This document shows positions 26,634 to 35,493 of a DNA stretch of 64,000 bases, one piece after another. The notes beneath the pieces were generated by a model, which worked only from the letters and a program-made list of their open reading frames with translations, had not been told where the DNA came from and did no database searches. The translations under genes were made by a program, and so were the position numbers. The stretch spans positions 1-64,000 of the forward strand of contig CAYSKV010000001.1 in NCBI GenBank assembly GCA_964431805.1, read 5' to 3'. This DNA is from JACPHD01 sp964431805 (GTDB lineage Bacteria; Patescibacteriota; Patescibacteriia; Patescibacteriales; GWC2-42-12). How positions within the stretch are numbered: the stretch's first letter is position 1; every line of letters starts with the position of its first letter.

Positions 26634-26662
26634 AAAAAACGAAGACTATGCCTTCGTTTTTT
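26634..26662. terminator. bidirectional terminator between dus and the exchanger gene
   Basis: AAAAAACGAAG-ACTATGC-CTTCGTTTTTT; the convergent genes on both strands end around it. Confidence 0.92.
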
Positions 26663-26675
26663 GTTATGCAAAAAG

Positions 26676-27605
26676 TTATCTATTAACTATAAGTTCTACT
26701 AAAATAAAAGTTACCCAAAATAAAAATAATAATTTAGACTCTTTTTTCGATATAACTCTACCAGTATGCATAAAATAAATAAGCAAAAAAGAGGCTAAAA
26801 CCATAAATGAGCCGGTTACATAAATAATTTTTTGCGGAAAAGAAAAGGGGCTTAATAAGGCTAAAATGCCGACTACTATAGTTCCGTCAGCTAAGACCGT
26901 TCCTAAAATATCGCCTACCGCTAAAGAATCGTCATGTTTTTTTACCGCTTTTAAAGAGAAAAGCAATTCCGGCATAGCCGTGCCCAGGCTGATAATAAAA
27001 ATTCCGATTAAAATTGTTTTTACTCCTAAGGCATGAGCTAAATCTACGGCCGAGACAACGGTGAAATGAGAGGCAATTAGCAATATTGCCATACTTAATA
27101 TTAAGAGTAATAAATTTTTTAGGCGGTTATCAATATTATTTTTAGGCGCCGTGCAATTTATACCGTTTTTAAAAGCTAAAAAATAAAAAATCCCGCCTAT
27201 GATGATAAGAGCTAATCCTTCAAGGCGAGAAAAATGGCCGTTAAGCCCTAAAATTATAGGAACTAGAAGTAATAGGGGGTAAATTATATTATTTTTTAAT
27301 ATAGTACTTTGAATTTTTATCCCTCTACCGGAAAAAAATATTATTATAGCAAAAACTAATGTTAAGTCAGCTACGTTAGAACCGAACAAAGTGCCTAGAC
27401 CAAGCGATGGTTCACCCGCTAGAGCAGAGTTAATAGCAACGAATGTTTCTGGTAGAATAGAAATTACAGCGACAATAATAAAACCGATTACATATTTAGA
27501 TAATCGGCAGCTTTCAGCTAAAAAAACCGAATATTTTGTTGCCAAAGTTGCGCCTTTAGTTACGAAAAATAGCGAAACAGCTAAAATTAATAAATTTTCT
27601 ATCAT
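26676..27605 (-). CDS. sodium/calcium exchanger family (CaCA) membrane protein
   Basis: 309 aa with about ten transmembrane helices in two inverted halves, each with an alpha repeat. Repeat 1: SILPETFVAINSALAGEPS with GTLFGSNVADL (about 50-83). Repeat 2: LGTAMPELLFSLKAVKKHDD with GDILGTVLADG (about 205-240). The acidic Glu of each P-E motif coordinates cation in the family. It probably exchanges Ca2+ or another divalent cation for Na+ or H+. The CorA-like gene lies 12 bp upstream on the same strand, so the pair is a likely ion-transport operon. Confidence 0.88.
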   Translation of the reverse strand: MIENLLILAVSLFFVTKGATLATKYSVFLAESCRLSKYVIGFIIVAVISILPETFVAINSALAGEPSLGLGTLFGSNVADLTLVFAIIIFFSGRGIKIQSTILKNNIIYPLLLLVPIILGLNGHFSRLEGLALIIIGGIFYFLAFKNGINCTAPKNNIDNRLKNLLLLILSMAILLIASHFTVVSAVDLAHALGVKTILIGIFIISLGTAMPELLFSLKAVKKHDDSLAVGDILGTVLADGTIVVGILALLSPFSFPQKIIYVTGSFMVLASFLLIYFMHTGRVISKKESKLLFLFWVTFILVELIVNR

Positions 27606-27616
27606 AATTTATAAAA

Positions 27617-28603
27617 CTAAAACCATTTTTTATTTTTAAAAAGATATACCATGGCTAAACCGATTATGCTCATAATAGACATCACCATCCAAAACCCATG
27701 CGGGTAATTTACAAATGGCATGCCATTTTCTACTTTAATGCTAAAAATTCCAGTCGCCAAAGTCATAGAAGAAAAAATTACATAAAAAATAGTTAAAGTT
27801 TTCATGACAGAGTTTAGCCGATAATTAGAAATTGATTCATAAGAGGCATATAACACTTCGACCATTTCTCTCTGATTTTCTAAAATTTCCCAGAAAGTTT
27901 TCGTTTGATCTATTAATTCGCCATAATATTTTTTTAAATATTCCCTTGGAATTATTCGACTTTCCATATTCATTAATTGCTTGATGATATTTTTATGATT
28001 TTGCATTATTTTTCTCATGTTTATTAAGTTGTGTCGTAAATTAAGAATTGAATTAGCTGATTTTTTTTGGTCTTCATTTAGAACAATTTGCTCAGCTCGG
28101 CTAATGGCTAAACTGTTTTCATCTAAAGTGGCATAACTATATTCAATGAGTTTTTTTAAAATTTCATAAAGTAAAATTGCAGAAGATTCAAGCTCAAAGG
28201 CTAAAAATGAGCGGCTATCTTTTTTACAAAGATTAAAAAGTTCGTTTAGCGGTTCGATCGGTTGGCTAGGAGAAGTTATTAAGAAACCGTGGCCGATAAA
28301 AAATTCTATTTCAGCAGCTTTAATTCTGCCACCGTTGTCGTCGCTATGATTTTTAACAAAAATAGGAAAATGCAAAATTAAAAAAACATAATCTTCTTCG
28401 CGTGTAATTATTGGCCTTTGGGAATTGGCTTTAGCCGAAGAAGCTCTTAGATGAGATAATTTAAAATTAAATTTTTTTCTTAAATATTCAATTTCTGATT
28501 TTCCGGCATTATTAATGTTTGTCCAGGTTAATTGACTGTTTTTTTTAGGATTATCAATTGTAATCCGTTGGATATTTTTGGAAATTTTTTTGGAGTTTGC
28601 CAT
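27617..28603 (-). CDS. CorA-family divalent cation transporter-like protein
   Basis: 328 aa. Soluble N-terminal alpha/beta domain followed by long helices (REMVEVLYASYESISNYRLNSVMKTLTI) and two C-terminal transmembrane helices (about 265-290 and 303-322), the CorA architecture. The usual YGMN selectivity motif is absent; the loop between the helices reads KVENGMPFVNYPHGFW, so ion choice is uncertain. I start at ATG 28603 (M-A-N-S-K-K) because the next upstream in-frame ATG at 28660 overlaps the promoter. The exchanger gene follows after 12 bp. Confidence 0.82.
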   Translation of the reverse strand: MANSKKISKNIQRITIDNPKKNSQLTWTNINNAGKSEIEYLRKKFNFKLSHLRASSAKANSQRPIITREEDYVFLILHFPIFVKNHSDDNGGRIKAAEIEFFIGHGFLITSPSQPIEPLNELFNLCKKDSRSFLAFELESSAILLYEILKKLIEYSYATLDENSLAISRAEQIVLNEDQKKSANSILNLRHNLINMRKIMQNHKNIIKQLMNMESRIIPREYLKKYYGELIDQTKTFWEILENQREMVEVLYASYESISNYRLNSVMKTLTIFYVIFSSMTLATGIFSIKVENGMPFVNYPHGFWMVMSIMSIIGLAMVYLFKNKKWF

Positions 28604-28631
28604 GTTTTTAAATAAATTATTGATTACATAA

Positions 28632-28660
28632 ATTATAACATATTTATCTATATTTAACAA
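28632..28660 (-). promoter_or_regulatory. promoter of the CorA-like/exchanger operon
   Basis: Minus strand: TTGTTA (complement of 28655-28660), 17-bp spacer, TATAAT (complement of 28632-28637) preceded by TGT, an extended -10. Confidence 0.8.
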
Positions 28661-28665
28661 AGTGT

Positions 28666-28694
28666 TTTTATTATAACAATTTTTATGTTATAAT
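28666..28694 (+). promoter_or_regulatory. divergent extended -10 promoter of the ATPase cluster
   Basis: TGTTATAAT at 28686-28694 with a weak -35 (TTTTAT, 28666-28671). It faces away from the minus-strand promoter 6 bp to its left. Confidence 0.65.
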
Positions 28695-28728
28695 ATAATA
28701 GCTTTTACATAAGTAATTTTTTCATCAT

Positions 28729-29226
28729 ATGCCTGATATTAAATCGGAAATAGTGGCAGAAAAACCGCTGGCTTTAAACGAGAAACCTTTAGTTAATAAA
28801 GAAAATCTAAAATATAAACCAGAGGCCGCTACCGAAAAAGAAAAAGCCAGCCATTTTGAGCGAATTAAAGAAGATGTGGCTAATAAAATTGATTTAGCTG
28901 AAAAAGCTACTGCGCCCGCGGTTACTCCGCCGGCGAGTATTATGGCGCCAATGGCGAAACAGCAAAAGCAGATTGAAAATATTTTAGCTAAAGATTTAGA
29001 GGAAATATATATAAATTTATCGCCGGAGAAAAAAGAAGAATTTAAGAAAACCGGCGAACAAACCGCTAATAAAATAAACCAACTTTTAACTCAGACTAAA
29101 ATCAATGTCGGTGAAATTATAAGATTAATAAAAAAATGGCTGTCTTTAATTCCTGGGATTAATAAATATTTTTTGGAGCAAGAAGCGAAGATTAAAGCCG
29201 ACGAATTAATTAAGTTGAGAAAATAA
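28729..29226 (+). CDS. conserved small protein of the VirD4-like ATPase cluster
   Basis: 165-aa soluble protein of unknown function. The N-terminal half is Lys/Glu/Pro-rich and probably disordered; the C-terminal half (about 85-165) is helical (LEEIYINLSPEKKEEFKKTG and the IRLIKKWLSLIPG segment). The VirD4/TraG-like ATPase starts 6 bp after its stop, so it is likely a partner of that ATPase. No catalytic motif seen. Confidence 0.65.
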   Translation: MPDIKSEIVAEKPLALNEKPLVNKENLKYKPEAATEKEKASHFERIKEDVANKIDLAEKATAPAVTPPASIMAPMAKQQKQIENILAKDLEEIYINLSPEKKEEFKKTGEQTANKINQLLTQTKINVGEIIRLIKKWLSLIPGINKYFLEQEAKIKADELIKLRK

Positions 29227-29232
29227 TATTTT

Positions 29233-31773
29233 ATGGATTACGGTTTGCAGCAGCAAAATACTCAAGTTATTAATGATGTTAGTCTAAACGTTAGTGTTGA
29301 CGGTTGGCTAATTTATTTAATAGCGGCAATTTTATTTGTCGTTTTACTTTTTATTATAAGAAAAATAATTTTGTTTTTTTCGTTAAATTCAAAATATCAT
29401 AACCATACAATTTATTTATTGCGCGTGCCGAAAGAAAAGCCGGACGAAAAGCAGCAGCCTAATACGCAAAATTATTTACAGCGCTTGCGCGAAGATATCG
29501 CTCGCGGCGAAACTATTTTTAAAGCTATCGGCGGTTTAAGAGCCGAGGTATGGTATAAAAATTTTTCTTGGCTTCTCGGGCGAAACGATCATTTTTCTTT
29601 TGAGATTGTGGCCGATCATAAATATATTTCTTTTTACGTTGTTGCGCCGGTTTCGATGGGTCGTTATATTGAACAGCAAATTCATGCTTTTTATCCTGAG
29701 GCGGTCTTAGAAGAAGCGCCTGATTATAATATTTTTAGCGTCCGCGGCCAAACCGTGGCCGGTTTTATTAAAACCAAACGTAATTTTATATTTCCCCTAA
29801 AAACATATAACAAGATGGAGGCTGATCCTTTAAATTCTTTAGTTAATGCCATGTCAAAATTAGAAGAAGGGGAAAGTCTGGCCATACAATATGTCATTAG
29901 GAGTTCTCGCCCCGGTTGGCATAATAAAGTTAATAGCGTTGTTTCATCAGTTAATCAGGGTAAAAAATTATCAGACGCTTTAAGAACAAATTTATTTTCA
30001 AAAGTTTTATTTTCTCTTGGAGATTTAGTTTCCATGGCTAAGCCGAAAAATGAAATCGGTAAACCAGAAAAAGAAAACCGTTTAACCGCTATGGAACAGG
30101 AAGTTTTAAAATTAATTGAAGAAAAAAATTCTAAGGCCGGGCTTGATGTTAATATTAGATTAGTAGCTAGCGCTAAAGATAATCCGCGAGCCAAGGTTTT
30201 TCTTAATAATATGATAAGCGCTTTTAGCCAATATAATTATTATCAATACGGCAATGTTTTAAGCAATAAAATTCCATTTTATAATAAATACATTCAAAAG
30301 TTTTTAATTAAAGATTTTATTTACAGGCGTTTTAAGCCGAGCGTGGGTTTTATTTTAAATACTGAAGAAATGGCTTCGCTTTTTCATCCGCCGCTTTCTA
30401 GCGCGGAAACGCCGAACATCCAATGGCTAATGGCTAAATATTCGGCCGCGCCGTCAAACATTCCCGACGAAGGTATAATTTTAGGAAAAAATATTTATCG
30501 CGGCATTACCACGGAAATAAAAATGAAGCGCGAAGACAGGCGCCGCCACACTTACGTTATTGGTAAATCTGGCGTAGGTAAATCGGTTTTACTCGCTTCT
30601 ATGGCGATTCAAGATATTGCTAATGGCGAAGGGGTTTGCGTAATTGACCCGCACGGCGACTTAATCGCTGACATTATGAAACGCGTTCCTCCAGAACGAG
30701 CGCAAGACGTTATTTTATTTGCGCCAGCCGATATTGAACGTCCGCTAGCTTTAAATTTATTAGAATTTGATCCGAGATATCCGGAACAAAAAACTTTTGT
30801 CATTAATGAAATGATAAAGATTTTTGATAAATTATATGATTTAAAAGCGACCGGCGGACCGATTTTTGAACAGTATATGAGAAATGCCATGCTACTCGTT
30901 ATGAGCGATCCGGACAGCGGTTCAACTTTAATGGAGATACCAAAAGTTTTATCAGATCCGGCATTTAGAAAAATGAAATTGGAAAAATGCAAAGATCCGA
31001 CTGTGGTTGATTTCTGGCGTAAGGAAGCGGAAAAAGCCGGCGGCGAAGCGGCTTTAGCCAACGTCGTACCATACATAACTTCAAAACTAACTTCGTTTAT
31101 TTCTAACGATACCATGCGCCCGATAATTGGCCAGCAAAATAGTTCGTTTAATTTGCGCGATGTTATGGATACGAAGAAAATTTTATTAGTTGATTTGTCA
31201 AAAGGTTTAATCGGCGAAACGAATGCTCATTTATTAGGCATGATTTTAGTCGGTAAAATTTTAATGTCGGCTTTAAGTCGTACCGACATGGCGCAAGAAA
31301 AGAGGGTTGATTTTTATTTATACATTGATGAGTTTCAAAATTTTACTACCGATTCCATTAATTCAATTTTAAGCGAAGCCAGAAAATATAATTTAAATTT
31401 AATAATCGCGCATCAGTATCTCGGGCAGTTAGTTAAGGGCCAGGATACTTCCATAAAAAATGCGGTTTTCGGTAACGTCGGCACCTGGATGTTATTTAAA
31501 ATCGGTTCAGAGGACGCGGAAACTATGGCTAAAGAATTCGCGCCAGTGTTTAATCAATACGATTTAATCAATATTGAAAAATTCACGGCTTATGTAAAAT
31601 TGTTGGTAGACAACACGGCTTCTAGGGCCTTTTCCATGTCAACTATTTGGCCACTGCCTGGTATTAAAAGGGAAGACTTAGCGGCCAAGATAAAATCTCT
31701 ATCAAGAATGAAATATGGGCAGGATAGAAATATAATTGAAGCGGAAATTATGAATCGAGCAAAAAATTTATAG
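29233..31773 (+). CDS. membrane-anchored VirD4/TraG-type ATPase (DUF87/HerA-like)
   Basis: 846 aa. One or two N-terminal transmembrane helices (about 26-50), a central alpha/beta domain, then a RecA-fold motor: Walker A GKSGVGKSVLL (about 443-453), DPHGDL downstream, Walker B region KKILLVDLSKG (about 647-657), YIDEFQNF (about 695-702) and a conserved AHQYLGQL sensor region. This is the domain order of type IV secretion coupling ATPases and HerA translocases. No relaxase or VirB genes are nearby; in CPR such lone ATPases are found near housekeeping genes, and DNA or protein pumping is unproven. Confidence 0.87.
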   Translation: MDYGLQQQNTQVINDVSLNVSVDGWLIYLIAAILFVVLLFIIRKIILFFSLNSKYHNHTIYLLRVPKEKPDEKQQPNTQNYLQRLREDIARGETIFKAIGGLRAEVWYKNFSWLLGRNDHFSFEIVADHKYISFYVVAPVSMGRYIEQQIHAFYPEAVLEEAPDYNIFSVRGQTVAGFIKTKRNFIFPLKTYNKMEADPLNSLVNAMSKLEEGESLAIQYVIRSSRPGWHNKVNSVVSSVNQGKKLSDALRTNLFSKVLFSLGDLVSMAKPKNEIGKPEKENRLTAMEQEVLKLIEEKNSKAGLDVNIRLVASAKDNPRAKVFLNNMISAFSQYNYYQYGNVLSNKIPFYNKYIQKFLIKDFIYRRFKPSVGFILNTEEMASLFHPPLSSAETPNIQWLMAKYSAAPSNIPDEGIILGKNIYRGITTEIKMKREDRRRHTYVIGKSGVGKSVLLASMAIQDIANGEGVCVIDPHGDLIADIMKRVPPERAQDVILFAPADIERPLALNLLEFDPRYPEQKTFVINEMIKIFDKLYDLKATGGPIFEQYMRNAMLLVMSDPDSGSTLMEIPKVLSDPAFRKMKLEKCKDPTVVDFWRKEAEKAGGEAALANVVPYITSKLTSFISNDTMRPIIGQQNSSFNLRDVMDTKKILLVDLSKGLIGETNAHLLGMILVGKILMSALSRTDMAQEKRVDFYLYIDEFQNFTTDSINSILSEARKYNLNLIIAHQYLGQLVKGQDTSIKNAVFGNVGTWMLFKIGSEDAETMAKEFAPVFNQYDLINIEKFTAYVKLLVDNTASRAFSMSTIWPLPGIKREDLAAKIKSLSRMKYGQDRNIIEAEIMNRAKNL

Positions 31774-31786
31774 CGACTTTACAAAA

Positions 31787-31815
31787 TTGATTTTTTTAGT
31801 TAAAATTAGTATAAT
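31787..31815 (+). promoter_or_regulatory. promoter of the 31838 gene
   Basis: TTGATT (31787-31792), 17-bp spacer, TATAAT (31810-31815); ATG 31838 is about 16 nt after the predicted start. Confidence 0.78.
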
Positions 31816-31837
31816 TTAAAACTTAAAACAAAAATTT

Positions 31838-32503
31838 ATGCTAAAACAAAATAAAAAAACAAATGACGATTTAGATATGGAAACCGATAATCAGACTAAA
31901 GAATATTTAAACGTCGAACCAGAAAAAAAACAAAACAAAGACGAAAATATTAGTATCGCTAAATCAAAAATGGTTTTAGCCAAAAAGCTTCTTTTAAACA
32001 TTAAAGAAAATAACGAACGTTTAATTCAGCTTTTATCCGGCAATTTATCTCCTGAAGATGAGGCTTCTATTAGCATTGCTCAGTTAAGCGACGAAAGTTT
32101 TGATTCGGATGAAGAAAATTTAGGCGAGACTAGAATTATTGAAGGCGTGTTTGACGGAGAAAATATGATTGGTCCGGACGGCAAGCAATATAGCGTGCCG
32201 GCTAATTATGCTTCAAAATCAAAATTAGTTGAAGGTGATATTTTAAAACTTACCATAACCGCTAACGGCACCTTTGTTTATAAACAAATCGGACCGATTG
32301 AACGAGCTCGCGTAGTCGGAGTTTTAGAGCGAACGGCTAGCGGCGAATATATTGCTTTAGCTGATGGTAAAAAATGGCGACTCTTAACCGCTAGCGTAAC
32401 TTATTATAAAGGTGAAGGCGGGGATGAAATTGTAATTTTAGTTCCGAAAAACGGTGAATCGAAATGGGCGGCTGTAGAGAATATTGTTAGAAAGAAAGAA
32501 TAA
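31838..32503 (+). CDS. conserved hypothetical protein, beta-rich C-terminal domain
   Basis: 221 aa, acidic. An N-terminal helical part (SKMVLAKKLLLNIKENNERL, about 42-61) is followed by a beta-barrel-like C-terminal half (about 100-221) with IIEGVFDGENMIGPDGKQY, LVEGDILKLTITANG and IALADGKKWRLLTASV. That half resembles an OB or SH3-like fold, but I recognise no named family. It has its own promoter after the ATPase gene and is followed by a palindromic repeat, then dnaX. Confidence 0.6.
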   Translation: MLKQNKKTNDDLDMETDNQTKEYLNVEPEKKQNKDENISIAKSKMVLAKKLLLNIKENNERLIQLLSGNLSPEDEASISIAQLSDESFDSDEENLGETRIIEGVFDGENMIGPDGKQYSVPANYASKSKLVEGDILKLTITANGTFVYKQIGPIERARVVGVLERTASGEYIALADGKKWRLLTASVTYYKGEGGDEIVILVPKNGESKWAAVENIVRKKE

Positions 32504-32511
32504 AAATATAA

Positions 32512-32613
32512 TGTCATTGCGAGCAACTGAAAGGAGCGAAGCAATCTAACGGACAATTTGTTAAATTAATAGTTCGTGAGATTGCTTCGTCGCTGGCGCT
32601 CCTCGCAATGACA
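32512..32613. repeat. palindromic repeat element (TGTCATTGCGAG ends)
   Basis: Inverted ends TGTCATTGCGAG (32512-32523) and CTCGCAATGACA (to 32613), with a second inner pair AAGCAATCT / AGATTGCTT. The same left end starts the element at 34360. Confidence 0.85.
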
Positions 32614-32646
32614 GAAATTTAAATTTTATCTTAGATTAGACAAATG

Positions 32647-32669
32647 GATGGCGTCGGCCATCTTTATTT
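32647..32669 (+). terminator. possible short terminator
   Basis: GATGGC-GTCG-GCCATC followed by TTTATTT. The short stem makes this a moderate call. Confidence 0.5.
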
Positions 32670-32735
32670 GATTTATTTGGGTTTAATGATAAGATATTAA
32701 AGTAATTGTTAATTGGTAATTTGTAATTGATTATT

Positions 32736-34349
32736 ATGGCTACATTATATAGAAAATATCGACCGCAGAATTTTACTGAAGTGGTCGGTCAAAATCACAT
32801 AAAAGTAACGCTTGAGCAGGAAATTAAGACTGGGAAAATTGCCCATGCTTATCTTTTTTGCGGTCCGCGCGCCGTTGGCAAAACAACTTTAGCTAGGGTT
32901 TTCGCTAAATCCATAAATTGCGAAAAGCGCAAGAAAGATTCGGCTGACCCTTGCAATGAATGCTTAAGTTGCAAAGAAATTACTGATGGTCGAGCTTTAG
33001 ATATTATTGAAATTGACGCGGCCTCTAATACTGGCGTTGATAATGTTCGCGATAACATAATCGCGAGTGCTCGCGTTGCGCCGTCTAAATCAAAATATAA
33101 AGTTTTTATCATCGATGAAGTGCATATGCTTTCCACTCAAGCTTTTAACGCGCTTTTAAAAGTAATTGAAGAACCGCCGGCGAATGTAGTTTTTATTTTA
33201 TGTACAACCGAAGCGCATAAAGTTCCAGCCACGATAATTTCTAGGTGCCAACGTTTTGATTTTAAAAGAATCGGTGTTAATGACGCGGTGAAAAAATTAA
33301 CCTATATAATTCAAGCGGAAAAAATTAAAATTGATAAAGATATTTTAGAGGCCATTGCTCGTTATGCCGACGGACATATGCGCGATGCCGAAAGTTTGCT
33401 CGGTCAAATTATCGCTATCGGGGGAGTAAACATAACTAAAGCCGAGGCTGATTTAGTAATTCCACGTTCGGATTTAAATGAAGTGATAAATTTATTAGAG
33501 TTTTTAATTAAGAAAGATGCGGCTAGCGGCATTAGGTTAATTAATAAATTAACGGATGATGGCGTTGATTTAAAAATTTTCGTAAAAGACACAATTGATA
33601 TTTTACGCAGATTAATGCTTATGAAAATAAGCTCAGGGTTAGTTAATAAATTATCATTGGAATTCGGCGAAACTTTTGAAATAAAAATAAATAAATTGGC
33701 CCAGGACTTAACGACGGATCAAGCGTTAAGACTTTTAGAAAAGTTCATTAAAGTTTTGAGCGAAATAAAAACTGATTTTATTCAGCAGTTAGCTTTAGAG
33801 ATGGCGATCGTAGAAATTTGTACGGCCACTTCAGCAGCCAGAAGTTCACTCGGCGTTAATCAGAGTTTTTCGACTGGTTCAAGATTTAGCCAGCCGAGAG
33901 CGCAAACCGCGCCGGTTAAAAATTCAGAGCCAATAACGCCTAATACCGGTGAGCCGGTAAATTTTACCGACGATCAGATTCAAGAAAAATGGAATGAAGT
34001 TTTAGCTAAGGTCAAACAATACAATCATTCTTTATCATTTATTTTACGTGTTTGCCAGCCGCGAGGCTTAAATGGCAACCAACTCTGCTTAGCTTTTAAA
34101 TATAAATTTCATAAAGATAGAGTTAGCGAGACCGCTATAAAAAATATTATAGAAAAAGTTTTACATCAAGTTTACGGCGCGCCGATTATGATTGAAGCCG
34201 TGATTGATGAAAATTTAGAAGTAGCGCCCAGCAAATTAGTTTCTGATGAGCCGGTAGATTTAAAAAAACAACCGGAACCAGAACAAGGCGAGCAGGGAAA
34301 TATGATTGATAATTTATTAAAGACTTTTGGCGGAAAAATAGTGAACTAA
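32736..34349 (+). CDS. dnaX: DNA polymerase III subunit gamma/tau
   Basis: Clamp-loader ATPase. 537 aa from ATG 32736 (M-A-T-L-Y-R-K-Y-R-P); the TTG at 32727 would add three residues foreign to the family. Visible: GPRAVGKTTLARVFA (Walker A, about 43-57), the zinc cysteines in C-E-K-R ... CNECLSCKEI, Walker B IIDEVHMLS (about 124-132), and the SRC motif ISRCQRFDF (about 170-178). The C-terminal tau-like part is Gln/Pro-rich and ends in GGKIVN. A repeat element begins 11 bp after its stop. Confidence 0.95.
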   Translation: MATLYRKYRPQNFTEVVGQNHIKVTLEQEIKTGKIAHAYLFCGPRAVGKTTLARVFAKSINCEKRKKDSADPCNECLSCKEITDGRALDIIEIDAASNTGVDNVRDNIIASARVAPSKSKYKVFIIDEVHMLSTQAFNALLKVIEEPPANVVFILCTTEAHKVPATIISRCQRFDFKRIGVNDAVKKLTYIIQAEKIKIDKDILEAIARYADGHMRDAESLLGQIIAIGGVNITKAEADLVIPRSDLNEVINLLEFLIKKDAASGIRLINKLTDDGVDLKIFVKDTIDILRRLMLMKISSGLVNKLSLEFGETFEIKINKLAQDLTTDQALRLLEKFIKVLSEIKTDFIQQLALEMAIVEICTATSAARSSLGVNQSFSTGSRFSQPRAQTAPVKNSEPITPNTGEPVNFTDDQIQEKWNEVLAKVKQYNHSLSFILRVCQPRGLNGNQLCLAFKYKFHKDRVSETAIKNIIEKVLHQVYGAPIMIEAVIDENLEVAPSKLVSDEPVDLKKQPEPEQGEQGNMIDNLLKTFGGKIVN

Positions 34350-34359
34350 AAATTATTCT

Positions 34360-34446
34360 GTCATTGCGAGCGAGCGGAGCGAGCGCGGCAATCTCACGAA
34401 TATCGCTTACCATATCTAAGTTAAAATGTTCGTGGCGCTTCGCTAG
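34360..34446. repeat. truncated palindromic repeat (TGTCATTGCGAG family)
   Basis: Starts GTCATTGCGAGCGAGCGGAG and continues with CAATCTC. It lacks the closing CTCGCAATGAC arm found at 32613 and runs straight into the next element, as if interrupted. Confidence 0.6.
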
Positions 34447-34448
34447 GA

Positions 34449-34558
34449 CTTACTTTCTGTAACCAGAAAGTAAGCAAAGAGTTTTGGGGTGCCTCAATGC
34501 GCTATCACATTGATTAATCTTATTACTGTAAGCCTTGGCGCTTATTCGTCACCCCAAA
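34449..34558. repeat. compound hairpin element (CTTACTTTCTG / TTTGGGGTG)
   Basis: Perfect hairpin CTTACTTTCTG-TAAC-CAGAAAGTAAG (34449-34474), followed by TTTGGGGTG (34483-34491) and its inverse CACCCCAAA (34550-34558). Together with the tRNA it fills the 405-bp stretch between dnaX and the next CDS; no small gene is seen there. Confidence 0.75.
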
Positions 34559-34602
34559 CCCCATGGTGATTTTGAAAAATAAGGGGAAATTAATTAATTT
34601 TT

Positions 34603-34673
34603 TGCGGGATCGTCTAACGGCAGGACGCATCCCTCTGGAGGATGTTATCCTGGTTCGAATCCAGGTCCCGCAG
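34603..34673 (+). tRNA. tRNA-Gln (anticodon CUG)
   Basis: 71-nt cloverleaf. Acceptor TGCGGGA/TCCCGCA, D stem GTCT/GGAC, anticodon stem CATCC/GGATG with loop CTCTGGA (anticodon CTG), 4-nt variable loop, T arm CCTGG-TTCGAAT-CCAGG, discriminator G. CCA is not encoded. A terminator follows. Confidence 0.93.
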
Positions 34674-34681
34674 CTGGTATT

Positions 34682-34710
34682 AAAATAACCCTAATATTGG
34701 GTTATTTTTT
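34682..34710 (+). terminator. rho-independent terminator after tRNA-Gln
   Basis: AAAATAACCC-TAATATT-GGGTTATTTT with T-tract. Its right arm overlaps the -35 of the next promoter. Confidence 0.9.
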
Positions 34711-34725
34711 ATTTTGTGATATAAT
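34697..34725 (+). promoter_or_regulatory. promoter of the 34755 gene
   Basis: TTGGGT (34697-34702), 17-bp spacer, TATAAT (34720-34725) preceded by TGA (extended -10). Confidence 0.7.
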
Positions 34726-34754
34726 TAATAAATCTAATAATTTAAAAATAAAAT

Positions 34755-35351
34755 ATGAAAAAATTTAATTTTTTTAAGAAATCATTTTTATTTTTAATAT
34801 TATATTTTATTTTTTTACTACCACTTGCATGTTTAGCAGGGGAAATAGGCATAGTTAATCCAGCTCCCGTTGAATACTCAGCAGAAGGAATAGGTATAGT
34901 TACTCCAGGTCCTGACACTTCAGCAATTGGCAATATTTATTCTTGTTTTTTAATTTTTATTATAGACTTTATATTAAATTTAATTATTGTTAGTATTTGT
35001 TACCTTATTTTACGAGAAATAGTTTTAATAAAATCATGGAAATTTTTAAAATATTTTTTTCTTGTTTTAGGTGGGTGTTTATTAACTAATTTAATTTCTT
35101 ATTCTTTAATATTTTTCTTTGAAGGCTTCTTATTATTAACATTTGAATTAATTATATTTCTAACTTTTATAATTTATAATTTTTGGTTACCCAAAAAGTT
35201 TTTTTATTTTGCAAATAAAAAATCAGTTTTTATTAGTTTATCTCTTGGTATATTTACTAATATAATAATAAGTTTATTTATATATTATTTTGTTTATATT
35301 TTAATAGCTATATATTTCCCGACTTTTTTTAATTTTATTAGTAAATTATAA
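34755..35351 (+). CDS. multi-pass membrane protein with signal-like N-terminus
   Basis: 198 aa, Phe/Ile/Leu-rich. A signal-like hydrophobic segment (about 12-28, ending ACLAG) is followed by two short related repeats (GIVNPAPVEYSAEG and GIVTPGPDTSAIG, about 32-60). About four transmembrane helices follow, with a single KSWK basic loop between them. No family recognised. Single-gene unit with its own promoter. Confidence 0.62.
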   Translation: MKKFNFFKKSFLFLILYFIFLLPLACLAGEIGIVNPAPVEYSAEGIGIVTPGPDTSAIGNIYSCFLIFIIDFILNLIIVSICYLILREIVLIKSWKFLKYFFLVLGGCLLTNLISYSLIFFFEGFLLLTFELIIFLTFIIYNFWLPKKFFYFANKKSVFISLSLGIFTNIIISLFIYYFVYILIAIYFPTFFNFISKL

Positions 35352-35493
35352 ATGTTCTAACTTCATCCATTAAGGTCAGCATTAGTCAGCGTAATATCAA
35401 GGGATATCGGAATTAATTATTTGCTAAATTTTAACCATAGGTTAAAAAAGTTCTAATCATTAACGATTATTTTTTGTTAATTAGAATAGAATT

